A stretch of 59,714 nt of DNA, from NCBI GenBank assembly GCA_944387915.1, contig CALXGT010000026.1, positions 1-59,714 of the forward strand. Direction: 5' to 3'. Position numbers and translations under genes: made by a program. Within the stretch, counting starts at the first letter, position 1. Each line of letters begins with the position of its first letter. This document shows, piece by piece, positions 38,675 to 47,356 of the stretch. A model generated the notes under the pieces. The model was not told the DNA's origin. It ran no database searches and was given only the letters and a program-made list of their open reading frames with translations. The stretch is from an uncultured Clostridia bacterium (lineage in GTDB: Bacteria; Bacillota; Clostridia; Oscillospirales; Ruminococcaceae).

Positions 38675-40378
38675 ATGTATTCTCAAGAAATTATGGATTT
38701 TATCCGTTCACCGGACACAATCGACTTTATTGCCCGGGGCACCGACGCTTTTTTCGATCATGTGCAGACCAATACGGGCATTCTCGTCACGCAGGTCCTT
38801 TTCGGCCGCTACGTGTTAGGATATGCGAAAAAAGAAAATTACCGGGAACTGGTAGAGCTGTTAGGTCCCAGTTTTGTATACTCCTCTTCTATGATCTTAG
38901 GGCCGTTAGATCGACCCTCTTTGGAAGCCGCCGGCATTATCCAGGTCCACAACCAACCCTATTTGGATCTTCGGGGGAGAAATGTGCTCATTGGATTTGT
39001 AGATACCGGCATCGATTTTACTAACGAAGTGTTTCGCTACGAAGACAATACCAGCAAAATTCAATTCATCTATGACCAAACCGCCGACGGACAACCGCCG
39101 GAAGGATTCTTTTTCGGACGGGAATATACCAACGCGGAAATCAACGCCGCGCTCCAATCCGAAAATCCCCTTTCCCAAATTCCCCACCGGGATGAAAACG
39201 GTCATGGAACCTTTCTCGCATCCATCGCCGCGGGTCGGGAAGTGGGCGATTTTGTCGGCGCCGCCCCGGACGCGGAAATTATTATGGTCAAATTAAAACC
39301 GGCAAAATCGTTTTATCGACAGCGGCAATGCGTCCCCGAAACGCAAAAAGAGGCTTTTTCCGCCAGCGCCGTGGTGGTTGGAATTGAATACATTTTGCGG
39401 AAAGCGCGGGCGCTCAACCGGCCGGTGGCAATTTGTATCGGATTGGGGACCAATTTCGGCAGTCACGACGGATTCAGTCTTTTGGAAGAATATCTCAGCC
39501 AGGTCTCCAACCTTCGAGGAACATGTGTCTGTGTTGCCGCCGGAAATGAAAACCAAGAACGGCATCACACCGACGGGATTCTGTCGGCTCAAGGGGAAAG
39601 CGAAAATATTGACTTGCGCGTGGGAGAACGGGCCGGAAATATCTGTATCTCTCTTTGGAACACCGTATCGGACCGCATGTCCGTCTCGATACGTTCTCCT
39701 TCCGGAGAATTGGTAGGAAGAATCCCCCCAAAAAACGGAAGATCTGTTACCAACAAATTGATTTTGGAGGACGCCGAAGTAGAGGTCACCTACTATTTCC
39801 CGGTGGAAGGAAGCGGAGGCCAACTAACGGTAATCCGAATCGGAAACGCGACCCCCGGGATTTGGACCATTACCGTCTACGGAGACATTGTGTTGGACGG
39901 AAGCTATCATGCCTTTCTTCCTATGCGGGGATTTGTCGCCGAGGATGTGGAATTTCTTTCCGCAACCCCGTATTACACCACCACCATCCCCTCTACCGCC
40001 GTTGGAATCATCTGCTGCGGCGCCTATGACAGCGTTACCCAAAGCCTTTATATCCCCTCTTCATGGGGCCCGTCAAGAAGCGGCCGGATCCTTCCGGATT
40101 TTGTAGCGCCGGGAGATCGGGTCGGAGGCTTTTTCCCGTTAGGGCTTGGGACAATGAGCGGAACCAGCGTCGCATGCGCCATCACCGCGGGCGCGTGTGC
40201 TTTGCTGCTCCAATGGGGACTGATCGAAAAAAACGATCTCACCCTGAGCACATACCAAATTCGCGCTTACCTGATTCGGGGATGTCAACGAAACGCCGCC
40301 CTTGCCTACCCCAACGAACAGTGGGGATACGGAACATTAGATCTGCTGCAAACCTTTTATTTGATGCGGGAATTGTGA
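38675..40378 (+). CDS. Second Csp-type subtilisin-like protease
   Basis: Encodes 567 aa; GGAGAG lies 11 bp before ATG. The triad appears complete: Asp in IGFVDTGIDF, His in NGHGTFLASIAAG and Ser in SGTSVACAITAG. It has a different N-terminal region from its neighbour (SPDTIDFIARGTDAFF ...), with the same central insertion. In C. difficile the CspA and CspC relatives have lost catalytic residues; here both proteins look active, closer to the C. perfringens type. Co-transcribed with the first protease. Confidence 0.88.
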   Translation: MYSQEIMDFIRSPDTIDFIARGTDAFFDHVQTNTGILVTQVLFGRYVLGYAKKENYRELVELLGPSFVYSSSMILGPLDRPSLEAAGIIQVHNQPYLDLRGRNVLIGFVDTGIDFTNEVFRYEDNTSKIQFIYDQTADGQPPEGFFFGREYTNAEINAALQSENPLSQIPHRDENGHGTFLASIAAGREVGDFVGAAPDAEIIMVKLKPAKSFYRQRQCVPETQKEAFSASAVVVGIEYILRKARALNRPVAICIGLGTNFGSHDGFSLLEEYLSQVSNLRGTCVCVAAGNENQERHHTDGILSAQGESENIDLRVGERAGNICISLWNTVSDRMSVSIRSPSGELVGRIPPKNGRSVTNKLILEDAEVEVTYYFPVEGSGGQLTVIRIGNATPGIWTITVYGDIVLDGSYHAFLPMRGFVAEDVEFLSATPYYTTTIPSTAVGIICCGAYDSVTQSLYIPSSWGPSRSGRILPDFVAPGDRVGGFFPLGLGTMSGTSVACAITAGACALLLQWGLIEKNDLTLSTYQIRAYLIRGCQRNAALAYPNEQWGYGTLDLLQTFYLMREL

Positions 40379-40388
40379 CAGCTAACTC

Positions 40389-40422
40389 AAAACCGCCCCT
40401 TGTTGCTTGGGGCGGTTTTTTT
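40389..40422 (+). terminator. Terminator of the csp operon
   Basis: AAAACCGCCCC (40389-40399) and GGGGCGGTTTT (40409-40419) with following T: a GC-rich stem and U tract. Confidence 0.9.
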
Positions 40423-40453
40423 CTGCCGTTTCCAAAAAGTTGCCAATACAAAT

Positions 40454-40508
40454 GAAAACGCACCCCGCTTTCACGAGGTGCGCGATCCGGGTGCGGCAAC
40501 CTGCCGCT
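40454..40508 (-). repeat. tRNA 3'-flank repeat, copy without tRNA
   Basis: This 55-bp segment is repeated at 40554-40608 with three differences. Read on the minus strand it contains GCGGCA-TTGCCGC and CGCACC-GGTGCG-TTTTC hairpins, the second a terminator. Between the copies (40509-40553) is unique sequence with no tRNA. It suggests a tRNA array that lost a member. Confidence 0.85.
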
Positions 40509-40553
40509 TTCAAAACGTTACCCTAAATACCACGCTCCCACGCGGGAATAAAC

Positions 40554-40607
40554 GAAAACGCACCCCACTTTCGTGAGGTGCGCGATCCGGGTGCGGCAAC
40601 CTGCCGC
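40554..40607 (-). terminator. Terminator of tRNA-Thr (second repeat copy)
   Basis: On the minus strand, directly after the tRNA CCA, comes a GCGGCA-TTGCCGC hairpin, then CGCACC (about 40579-40584) pairing with GGTGCG (about 40561-40566), followed by TTTTC. It ends the tRNA transcript. Confidence 0.75.
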
Positions 40608-40683
40608 TGGAGCTGGTAGTCGGACTCGAACCGACGACCTGCGCATTACGAATGCGCTGCTCTACCAACTGAGCCATACCAGC
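40608..40683 (-). tRNA. tRNA-Thr (anticodon CGT)
   Basis: Seventy-six nucleotides with encoded CCA. The acceptor stem is GCTGGTA with TACCAGC, the anticodon arm GCGCA-TTCGTAA-TGCGC places CGT in the loop, and the T loop is GTTCGAGTC. All arms pair. It reads ACG codons. Confidence 0.95.
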
Positions 40684-40760
40684 AACTGCGAGGGCAACGC
40701 CCTCGGTTTTATTTTACGCAACGGAAGGATTATATCATAACTTTCCCGTTTTGTAAAGAG

Positions 40761-41324
40761 TTACTTGACCAAAATCGTTAAAAACCTACATTCCTCTCCG
40801 CCGATAGCGTACATACCATGGGGTTTTGACGAATCGAAATAGATCGCGTCTCCCTCGGAAAGAATTTTCTCCTTGTTTTCAAAAAAGACGCGAAGAGTCC
40901 CCGAAAGGATGTAATCAAACTCGTGACCGTCGTGGCTGTTCATCTCCACCGGCGCATCCTGCTGTTCCGGATAATAAGGCGCCGTTACCAGATACGGCTC
41001 AAACTTCTTCCCGATGAATTTATATGCCAAATGCTCGTAACGGAGATCCTTTCTCCTAGTCACCTTCAATCCGGTGCCCTTGCGGACAACACAGTAGGAT
41101 TTCAAATTGGGCTTATCGCCGCTTAAAAGCTCAATAACGTCAATTCCCAAACGATCGGCACATTTCTTCAAAAAGGTAATGGAAAAATCCGTTTCCCCAT
41201 TCTCTTTTTCCAGATAGCTCTCTTCCGTTTCCCCGGTCAAAGCCGCCATCTCCGAAACGGGAACCTCTAAAATCTCTCGTAGTTCCTTTAACCGCATGGA
41301 TATCTCTTTAATGCTTTCGTTCAT
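40761..41324 (-). CDS. XRE regulator with cupin domain
   Basis: Encodes 187 aa from ATG 41324, after GGAGGG. An N-terminal HTH (MRLKELREILEVPVSEMAALTGETEESYLEKEN, in part; about 10-65) is followed by a cupin barrel (about 110-185) with NSHDGHEFDYILSGTLRVFF and SSKPHGMYA. This architecture is common in regulators of amino acid, polyamine or antibiotic responses. Single gene with its own promoter; target unknown. Confidence 0.88.
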   Translation of the reverse strand: MNESIKEISMRLKELREILEVPVSEMAALTGETEESYLEKENGETDFSITFLKKCADRLGIDVIELLSGDKPNLKSYCVVRKGTGLKVTRRKDLRYEHLAYKFIGKKFEPYLVTAPYYPEQQDAPVEMNSHDGHEFDYILSGTLRVFFENKEKILSEGDAIYFDSSKPHGMYAIGGEECRFLTILVK

Positions 41325-41381
41325 CACAGGCCCTCCGCTCGTCATTTTTCCGCCAAAGACTGTTCGTATAGCGTACAATTC

Positions 41382-41409
41382 ATTATACCATATTTTCCTA
41401 AAAAAGCAA
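41382..41409 (-). promoter_or_regulatory. Promoter of the XRE-cupin gene
   Basis: Minus strand TTGCTT (41409-41404), 16 bp, TATAAT (41387-41382). Confidence 0.7.
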
Positions 41410-41452
41410 TCGCAATCCATAAGAATAAAAACGGTCTAATCTGCCCACATTC

Positions 41453-42220
41453 TTATTGATTCAGCCGCGCCACAAAATCCCTGCTCTTCGATGTGACCTG
41501 GACCCACGCGGGTCGAAAACCGGATTTGATCGCATTTCGAACCGACCCGATGTTGCACCATGCCGCGCAGTAAAAAGGAACCTTTTTTCGATCGAGGATC
41601 TCCTTGGTCAAAAGAGTGGTCAGGGCAAAAGCCACGCCTTGCCTTCGGAAAGCGGGAAGCACGTCGATACCGATTTGCCACATATCGTCGCAATCCGCGG
41701 AACACCCCGCCAATCCAATCAGCGTCTCTCCATAGTAAGCGCCTACCGCCAGCACGTCCAGTTCCTTCCTGTCTTTGCATAGGGCATTGCTCCATGCCGG
41801 AACATAAAGGGAAGAGAAGTCCTCCGGCGTCAAAATTTTGGTGGGATAAGGACAGTTTTGTACCCGAAAAGCAGACAAATCGGGCAAAAAATACTCCGCC
41901 ATAAAGCAAATTTCCTGTCCCCGCTTATGTAATTCCGTGTTCAGGACGGAAAGAGCGGGCGTCTCAAAACAGTGCGCAGGCGGGTATTTTTCCAAATACC
42001 GCTTTACCGGCTCCTCTATCTCCTCACACACCGACGCCACCACATTGTTCCCATAGGATGTCAGATCGCAGTAAAACGGAAGCTTTAAATATCGCCGCGC
42101 CCCCGTGTTTTCCCTGGATCGCACCACCTTGGGTTCTGTCAAAAGAAAATCCGAAGGCGCGCAATTGCTGTCAATAGCCGATTGCCGCAAAGCGATTTCC
42201 CATATGGTTTTTTGATCCAT
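41453..42220 (-). CDS. GNAT family N-acetyltransferase
   Basis: Encodes 255 aa. The C-terminal half is a GNAT domain with motif A QIGIDVLPAFRRQGVAFALT (about 182-201) and a terminal CAAWCNIGSVRNAIKSGF element, typical of GNAT_acetyltran-like proteins. The N-terminal 110 residues form an extra domain (RRYLKLPFYCDLTSYGNNVVAS) found in a subset of this class. Acceptor unknown. It is followed closely by no other gene and preceded by the DUF1836 gene 36 bp away on the same strand. Confidence 0.88.
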   Translation of the reverse strand: MDQKTIWEIALRQSAIDSNCAPSDFLLTEPKVVRSRENTGARRYLKLPFYCDLTSYGNNVVASVCEEIEEPVKRYLEKYPPAHCFETPALSVLNTELHKRGQEICFMAEYFLPDLSAFRVQNCPYPTKILTPEDFSSLYVPAWSNALCKDRKELDVLAVGAYYGETLIGLAGCSADCDDMWQIGIDVLPAFRRQGVAFALTTLLTKEILDRKKVPFYCAAWCNIGSVRNAIKSGFRPAWVQVTSKSRDFVARLNQ

Positions 42221-42255
42221 ACCTTCTCCTTTTCAAAATCCGGACAAGCCGTTTT

Positions 42256-42798
42256 CTATTTCGCTTCTTCTGGCTCCGCCGCCGTTTTTTCCTCTTTGCT
42301 TTCTCCTTTAGCAAGCCGTAAAAGCTGTTTACATGCCAACGCGTTTAAATAGGCGGAAAGGGCAAACGACATAATACCCTCCCGAAGCGTCTTATCGTCC
42401 TGAATTTCTGACAGCTTCTCCCCGGTTTTTTCTCCTTCCCGGTTTAACGCTTCCAAAAGCCGTTCGTAAAAATCTTCGGTATCGCTTTTTGCGCCCTCTA
42501 TGTCCAAAAACAGCGCCACCTCACTCACGGAAAGCACCTGCTTTAAAATACGAATCGCCGTCAAAGCGGCGATATGCTCTCTTTGATACCGTTTTCCCAC
42601 GGTACGAGGTACAATCCCCGCCTTCGTATAATTGTTAATCATCGCGCCGGTAATCCGATCCCTCTCTTCTTCAAAAGGAAGACGGCCGGAAAGATAGATC
42701 AACAGCTGGTCCTTATAAATATCCAGATCCGGAAGCTGTTCCCAGCTTTTCAGTTGATGATCCTTGATCTCTTCGCTGAGCTTTTTTATCTTTTCCAT
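42256..42798 (-). CDS. DUF1836 family protein, MerR-like
   Basis: Encodes 180 aa. ITGAMINNYTKAGIVPRTVGKRYQREHIAALTAI (in part; about 48-82) is the hallmark of DUF1836, a winged-helix domain similar to MerR. The C-terminal part is helical, ending in an acidic, Ala/Lys-rich tail. A regulatory role is inferred. Probably in an operon with the downstream GNAT gene. Confidence 0.85.
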   Translation of the reverse strand: MEKIKKLSEEIKDHQLKSWEQLPDLDIYKDQLLIYLSGRLPFEEERDRITGAMINNYTKAGIVPRTVGKRYQREHIAALTAIRILKQVLSVSEVALFLDIEGAKSDTEDFYERLLEALNREGEKTGEKLSEIQDDKTLREGIMSFALSAYLNALACKQLLRLAKGESKEEKTAAEPEEAK

Positions 42799-42899
42799 TT
42801 TCTACCATCCTTACACGTCGCTTTTATTTTTCTCCAAGCTTTTTTATAAAGTATAACATAATTTTTAGAAAAGGGATACAATTATTTTAAAAAAATTCA

Positions 42900-42928
42900 T
42901 TGACAGAATAAAAACCGCATTATATAAT
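42900..42928 (+). promoter_or_regulatory. Promoter of the SGNH hydrolase gene
   Basis: TTGACA (42900-42905), 17 bp, TATAAT (42923-42928): full consensus, 54 bp before the start. Confidence 0.92.
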
Positions 42929-42981
42929 ATTTAATATCATATAATAAAATTACGGACTTTTACTCGGAGAGGAGGGTATCT

Positions 42982-43659
42982 ATGAAGCGAATCGCCATTT
43001 TCGGAGATTCCATCGGAAAAGGCGTAATCTTTGACGAAGCTTGCGGAAAATACGTTTGTACACCCGATTCCTTTGCCCGGCTTTTGGAAAAAGAGGCGAA
43101 ATTGGACAATTTTTCCCGGTTTGGCAATACGGTGACCCGGGGGGAAAAATTGATTGACCGACAGGAAAAATCTCTCGCGGACTACGACTTTGTACTGTTG
43201 GAATACGGAGGAAACGACTGTGATTTCGATTGGAAGGCGGTTTCGGAAGATCCAAAGGGAGATCATCAATGTAAAACGCCCTTAACGGTTTTTACCGAGA
43301 CCTACCGTAGAATCATCGAAAAGGTCCGGGCCTTTGGAGGGCGCCCTGTACTTTTGACCATTCCCCCTATTCATTCCCTGCGGTATTTTGACTGGATCAA
43401 GAAAGGGAAAGACGAAAGGAACATTTTATCCTTTCTCGGGGAAAAAGAGCGGATCGCCCGTTGGCAGGAGATGTATAACGACGCTCTTTATCGGATCGCC
43501 GCTTTTTGCCGGGTTCCGGTATTGGATATCCGCACTCCCTTTTTGTCGAAACGAGATTTTAAAGACTATCTTTGTTTAGACGGGATCCATCCCAACCAAA
43601 AAGGCCAAATGCTAATCTACCAAAGTCTGTTAACGGAAAGCAAGGTCCTTCTCCCTTGA
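42982..43659 (+). CDS. SGNH/GDSL-family hydrolase
   Basis: Encodes 225 aa with GGAGG 6 bp upstream. Block I FGDSIGKG holds the Ser nucleophile (about residue 10). Block III is YGGNDCDF with the oxyanion Asn, and block V is DGIHPN with the catalytic Asp-His. No signal peptide, so it acts in the cytoplasm, as an esterase or lipase of unknown substrate. Its stop codon lies inside the -35 box of the next gene. Confidence 0.9.
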   Translation: MKRIAIFGDSIGKGVIFDEACGKYVCTPDSFARLLEKEAKLDNFSRFGNTVTRGEKLIDRQEKSLADYDFVLLEYGGNDCDFDWKAVSEDPKGDHQCKTPLTVFTETYRRIIEKVRAFGGRPVLLTIPPIHSLRYFDWIKKGKDERNILSFLGEKERIARWQEMYNDALYRIAAFCRVPVLDIRTPFLSKRDFKDYLCLDGIHPNQKGQMLIYQSLLTESKVLLP

Positions 43660-43684
43660 CAAAAAGTTTTTCCCTTCCTATAAT
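43656..43684 (+). promoter_or_regulatory. Promoter of the lipoprotein gene
   Basis: TTGACA (43656-43661), 17 bp, TATAAT (43679-43684). The -35 box overlaps the stop codon of the SGNH hydrolase. Confidence 0.92.
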
Positions 43685-43704
43685 GGTTGCGTGGAGGGAA
43701 GAAA

Positions 43705-44124
43705 ATGAAAAAATATCTGCTGCTGTTGCTTTTGCCCTTAACGCTGCTGCTTTTTAGCTGCGGGGGCGCCAATTTGGATCCCGCTTTTGATAAGACCGAA
43801 TTGGAAGAATCTGCGCAAGCCGCCATCACCTTGGGGGAATCCGGCGATTACCAATCGTTTCGGGCGCTTTTCTCCGAAGAGGTCCAGGAAAATATGGACG
43901 AGACTTTTCCGTTGGAAACGTTTCAAAATGACTATCTGACTTTAGTGGAAAGCAAAGGCGCTTTTAAAAAATTTAGCACCACCCTTTTAGTGGGAAAGGA
44001 AGACGAAGAGACGGGGGAAAGCTTCGCCTATGTGATCCAAACCGTCCGTTACGACGACGGAAAGCTCAAATATACCCTTTGCTACAACACCGATATGGAA
44101 TTGACCGAATATTACGTAAAATAA
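43705..44124 (+). CDS. Lipoprotein with DUF3887-like domain
   Basis: Encodes 139 aa from ATG 43705 after GGAGGG. A signal peptide MKKYLLLLLLPLTLLLFSC ends in a lipobox, with Cys19 as the lipidation site. The remainder (AAITLGESGDYQSFRALFSEEVQ ... LKYTLCYNTDMELTEYYV) fits the DUF3887/SnoaL-like fold of small secreted proteins. It is anchored outside the membrane; function unknown. Confidence 0.85.
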   Translation: MKKYLLLLLLPLTLLLFSCGGANLDPAFDKTELEESAQAAITLGESGDYQSFRALFSEEVQENMDETFPLETFQNDYLTLVESKGAFKKFSTTLLVGKEDEETGESFAYVIQTVRYDDGKLKYTLCYNTDMELTEYYVK

Positions 44125-44153
44125 AGGCTGCCCTAAAGGCAGCCTTTATTTTA
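44121..44153. terminator. Bidirectional terminator between lipoprotein and XRE genes
   Basis: ATAAAGGCTGCC (44121-44132) pairs with GGCAGCCTTTAT (44138-44149), followed by TTTTAC. It overlaps the last codons of both convergent genes. Confidence 0.88.
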
Positions 44154-45500
44154 CTCTACCGGATACAAAACACTTTGATCTCCTGCTAAAGAAGGCGCAA
44201 ACCCCCGGTCGAATCCTTCGTCGGAATAGACGAGCTGTTCCAAATCGATCCGGTATAGGTTGTTTTCGTTGTCGGTGACCAAAAAGTAAAAGGTATAGGT
44301 CTCGCCGGAAACGATGGGAATCTTAACGGAAAAGTTCTGGGTCAAGGAAACGGTGCTTTCCGGACTGTAGGAAAAAATGCCCCATGCGGGCGCTACCGAG
44401 GAATCCCCGCTTCCGTAAGTCACAAGCCCGTTTAAAACGGTATCCCCTTTTTCGGAAAACTCCATGCTCTGGTAATCGACGGTAAACAGGGTAAGGGTTT
44501 TTCGGCTGTTTTTCATCTCCAAGCGCATTTCACCTGAAACCGGATAAAAATAGCTTCCGTCGTCATAAAGAAAGCTGTTGGAGATACTATGCTCAAAATC
44601 GGCGGAGAAATCCAGATCCACCGGCTTTAACGGGGAATAGCTGAAGCTGCAACTAAGATAGCCGTTTCCCGTCAAGCCAAACGGAATGGAAGAAATGGAT
44701 AAATTCACAGGGGTCCGCGTCGTCGTCCCGTTTTGGGAGAGCACCAGCGTCGCGTCTAAGGCTTCGTCCTTCGGGTATCGAAAATAGTCGAGGGAAGCAG
44801 TAAAGGCGTAGCTGGAATCTAAAGTAAGAGGAATCACCTCTTCCTCATCTCCCCGAATGACCAACTGGGCTTCCATCCCCTCCACATAGCTTTTAACTTC
44901 CATAGACAGATCCAGATAGGCTTCCTTTGAGCTGATGACCCGATATTCCATCTTCACATCCGAAAGAGGGCTTTCCTGTTCGATCAGCGCCTCTTCGATC
45001 CGCAAGGGGATCCGGTTGACCTCGTAACTTAAATTGTTGGTGTTGTTGTTTAAGGTATCTACCCGCATCTCCAGATTTTCAAACCGGCTGCTCACCGTTT
45101 TCCAAACAAAAACCAAAAGGAGCGCCCCCGCGATCGACCAAAATACCACGGCTTTTTTACTGACCTTCTTTTTTACGGTATGCGCCGCTACGATCTGATT
45201 GATGGCGGAAAGTTGTTTTTCCGAAAAGGAATCGGGAAATTCTACCGTAGGATTTTGGGATTTTGTTTCTTTTTCCTCTTTGGTTTCCTCTTCCGCGGGC
45301 GCCGTCTCTACGCCGAGAAGATCGTTGATGGAAATTTGAAACAGTGTCGCCAGCTCCACAATTTTGGAGACCTCGGGAAGAGCGATCCCCGATTCCCATT
45401 TACTCACCGCCTGTCTCGATACGTTGAGCTTTTCCGCCAACTCCTCCTGGGACAGCCCTTTTTCCTTTCGGAGGGATTGAAGCTTTTCTCCCAAATTCAT
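44151..45500 (-). CDS. Membrane-anchored XRE-type protein with extracytoplasmic domain
   Basis: Encodes 449 aa. An N-terminal HTH (MNLGEKLQSLRKEKGLSQEELAEKLNVSRQAVSKWES, in part; 1-65) is followed by an acidic linker, a single transmembrane segment (AVVFWSIAGALLLVFVWKT, about 117-136), a short heptad region, and about 300 residues of Ser/Thr/Tyr-rich beta sequence outside the cell. A DNA-binding domain tied to an external domain suggests a one-component membrane sensor, as in RodZ-like or CadC-like designs. The external domain is not recognised. Confidence 0.85.
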   Translation of the reverse strand: MNLGEKLQSLRKEKGLSQEELAEKLNVSRQAVSKWESGIALPEVSKIVELATLFQISINDLLGVETAPAEEETKEEKETKSQNPTVEFPDSFSEKQLSAINQIVAAHTVKKKVSKKAVVFWSIAGALLLVFVWKTVSSRFENLEMRVDTLNNNTNNLSYEVNRIPLRIEEALIEQESPLSDVKMEYRVISSKEAYLDLSMEVKSYVEGMEAQLVIRGDEEEVIPLTLDSSYAFTASLDYFRYPKDEALDATLVLSQNGTTTRTPVNLSISSIPFGLTGNGYLSCSFSYSPLKPVDLDFSADFEHSISNSFLYDDGSYFYPVSGEMRLEMKNSRKTLTLFTVDYQSMEFSEKGDTVLNGLVTYGSGDSSVAPAWGIFSYSPESTVSLTQNFSVKIPIVSGETYTFYFLVTDNENNLYRIDLEQLVYSDEGFDRGFAPSLAGDQSVLYPVE

Positions 45501-45602
45501 AAAGTGCCTCCTTCGTTCTCCAGTGATAATTCGGTGACTCCCCGACGAAAAAAGGATACCAAAAGAGAAAAGAAAACGCCACCAACCGGCGTTTTCTTTT
45601 TG

Positions 45603-46166
45603 TCAACCGGAAGTTGCATCCCCCGTATTATGAGGTTTTTCCTTCCTTTTCTCGGAAATTTTTTTTACGATATAAACGGAAACAGCGGCCACCAAAAGTC
45701 CCAAAACAATCCCCGCTAACACGTCGGTAGGATAGTGAACATAAAGATAAAGACGGGAAAAAGCAATCAGACATGCCAAAATCATACCCGGAATCCAAAG
45801 TCTTTTTTCCACCTTGGAAAAGAGGAGAACCCCCGCTCCCACAAAGGAAGAGAAAGTGTGGCCAGAAGGAAACGAAAAATCCGAGGGGGCGTCGATCAGG
45901 AGCAGAAACTCCCGAAGGGCGAAGGGACGAATTCTCGCGATCAAGGGTTTTAACGTCACATTCCCGATCAGCAAACAAAGAATCAATCCAAGCCCCATGG
46001 CGAGTCCTACCTTCCTCGTCTTTCGCATAGAAACAAGAACCAACGCCAAAACGATCCAGATCCAGCCGCTGTTTCCCAAAAAGGAAATTCGGATCATCCA
46101 AAAATCCATCCACGGGCTTCTTAGCTGTTGAATGCCATCTAAAATCCAAAATTCCAAATTGCCCAT
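45603..46166 (-). CDS. PAP2 superfamily phosphatase
   Basis: Encodes 187 aa from ATG 46166; the longer frame enters the upstream gene. All three PAP2 motifs are present: KPLIARIRP (about 72-80), FPSGHTFSS (about 99-107) and SRLYLYVHYPTDVLAG (about 140-155). Five or six membrane helices. It is an undecaprenyl-pyrophosphate or phospholipid phosphatase. The start is 7 bp after the previous stop without a clear ribosome site, so translation is probably coupled. Confidence 0.9.
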   Translation of the reverse strand: MGNLEFWILDGIQQLRSPWMDFWMIRISFLGNSGWIWIVLALVLVSMRKTRKVGLAMGLGLILCLLIGNVTLKPLIARIRPFALREFLLLIDAPSDFSFPSGHTFSSFVGAGVLLFSKVEKRLWIPGMILACLIAFSRLYLYVHYPTDVLAGIVLGLLVAAVSVYIVKKISEKRKEKPHNTGDATSG

Positions 46167-46173
46167 ACGCGCA

Positions 46174-46635
46174 TTATCCAAACAACGTCGCCGCGCCGTA
46201 GCTAATGATGGAAACAATCACCCCGGCGATTACTACGCCCAAAGCAATGGCGGGAAACGCCGATTTCATCCGAAGGTCCATCATAGCCGCTACCAAAGCG
46301 CCGGTCCATGCCCCGGTTCCCGGAAGAGGGATCGCCACCAAAATAGTGAGCCCAATAAGCTCATACCGATGGATCAGCTCCGACTTGGATTCCGCCCGCT
46401 TCTCCAATTTCTCTACGAAGTCGGAAAGCCGTTTGCTCTTTTTCTTTAGAAAGGCAAACACCTTTCGTACAAACAGAATCAAAAACGGCACCGGGATCAG
46501 GTTTCCTACCACGCCGGCAATAAACGCGGGCCAAAAGGGCAGGCCGTTGGCCATACCGATAGGAATCGCTCCCCGTAATTCAATTATCGGCACCATGGCC
46601 ACTACTACGGTCAGTAAAATTGCTTTTATTAACAT
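46174..46635 (-). CDS. Small multidrug export-like membrane protein (COG2426)
   Basis: Encodes 153 aa with four or five membrane segments. The text MVPIIELRGAIPIGMANGLPFWPAF and IPLPGTGAWTGALVAAMM is characteristic of COG2426, annotated as putative small multidrug export proteins. The transport function is not established. Second gene of a DUF4364-COG2426-PAP2 minus-strand operon (20 bp and 7 bp gaps). Confidence 0.85.
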   Translation of the reverse strand: MLIKAILLTVVVAMVPIIELRGAIPIGMANGLPFWPAFIAGVVGNLIPVPFLILFVRKVFAFLKKKSKRLSDFVEKLEKRAESKSELIHRYELIGLTILVAIPLPGTGAWTGALVAAMMDLRMKSAFPAIALGVVIAGVIVSIISYGAATLFG

Positions 46636-46655
46636 GTTTTCCGTCCTTTTTGGAA

Positions 46656-47198
46656 TTAGCCGATCAGATCTTCCAAAAGCTTCTGATACAGCGTATCCGC
46701 CTTTCGATAAAAATTTTTCGCGATCCGCTCGCTTTGCTCCTTGTCCGGAGCGAAAAAGGAAAGAGAAAGATAGGTAAGCGCTCCTTCATGCAGCGTTCCC
46801 ACCACATGGAACCCGTTTTGATGGGGGACAATCTCCACCTTGATCTCGTTATCCCGGCGCTTTTTTTCCAGGTAAGCGTAACCGGCCCGCAGCACCTTAT
46901 CCCGCAACGACGGAGGTATCGCCTCTTTGAGATTGACCGCCGTCTCCGCGCCGAGAGCGCTCAGCGTTAGCTTTTCGTCCTCTCCCACCGTCAAATGTCC
47001 GGTGGAAATCAACTCGGCAATGGCGGTCACCAAAGTAAAATAATCTACCGACCCTTCCAAAGAGAAGATTTCGAGAATCTCTCCCTGCTTTAAGGAACAG
47101 CCAAGGCCCTTCATCAGCAGACAGACCAAGATCCTCACTCGATACCCTTCTTTTAAGCTTCCCGGCGCCAATCCCGCAATGCGCTCCTCGTCCAACAT
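46656..47198 (-). CDS. DUF4364 family protein
   Basis: Encodes 180 aa: EGYRVRILVCLLMKGLG, then a winged-helix-like region (LKQGEILEIFSLEGSVDYFTLVTAIAELISTGHL, in part; about 36-72), then a beta-rich C-terminal half. It matches DUF4364, common in Clostridia, thought to be a transcriptional regulator. First gene of the operon with the membrane protein and PAP2 genes. Confidence 0.85.
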   Translation of the reverse strand: MLDEERIAGLAPGSLKEGYRVRILVCLLMKGLGCSLKQGEILEIFSLEGSVDYFTLVTAIAELISTGHLTVGEDEKLTLSALGAETAVNLKEAIPPSLRDKVLRAGYAYLEKKRRDNEIKVEIVPHQNGFHVVGTLHEGALTYLSLSFFAPDKEQSERIAKNFYRKADTLYQKLLEDLIG

Positions 47199-47321
47199 CC
47201 TTCCCTCCTTTCTGACCCTTTTGCGTAAAAACTCACAGCAGTCCTATTGTATCATAAAAAAAGCGGAAAAAAAAGAGAAACTTCCCTTCATTTTCTCAAA
47301 AAGCCAAGTAAAAAAACTTCG

Positions 47322-47350
47322 TTGACTTTTTTTGGGCGTTCTGCTATAAT
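47322..47350 (+). promoter_or_regulatory. Promoter of the orphan small RNA
   Basis: TTGACT (47322-47327), 17 bp, TATAAT (47345-47350). The nearest coding sequence on this strand is over 230 bp away, beyond a strong terminator. Confidence 0.85.
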
Positions 47351-47356
47351 AAAGGG

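Noticed and set aside
40454..40608. CRISPR-like repeat arrangement
   Set aside because: Only two copies, each a tRNA terminator, with one 45-bp gap; no cas genes and no array.
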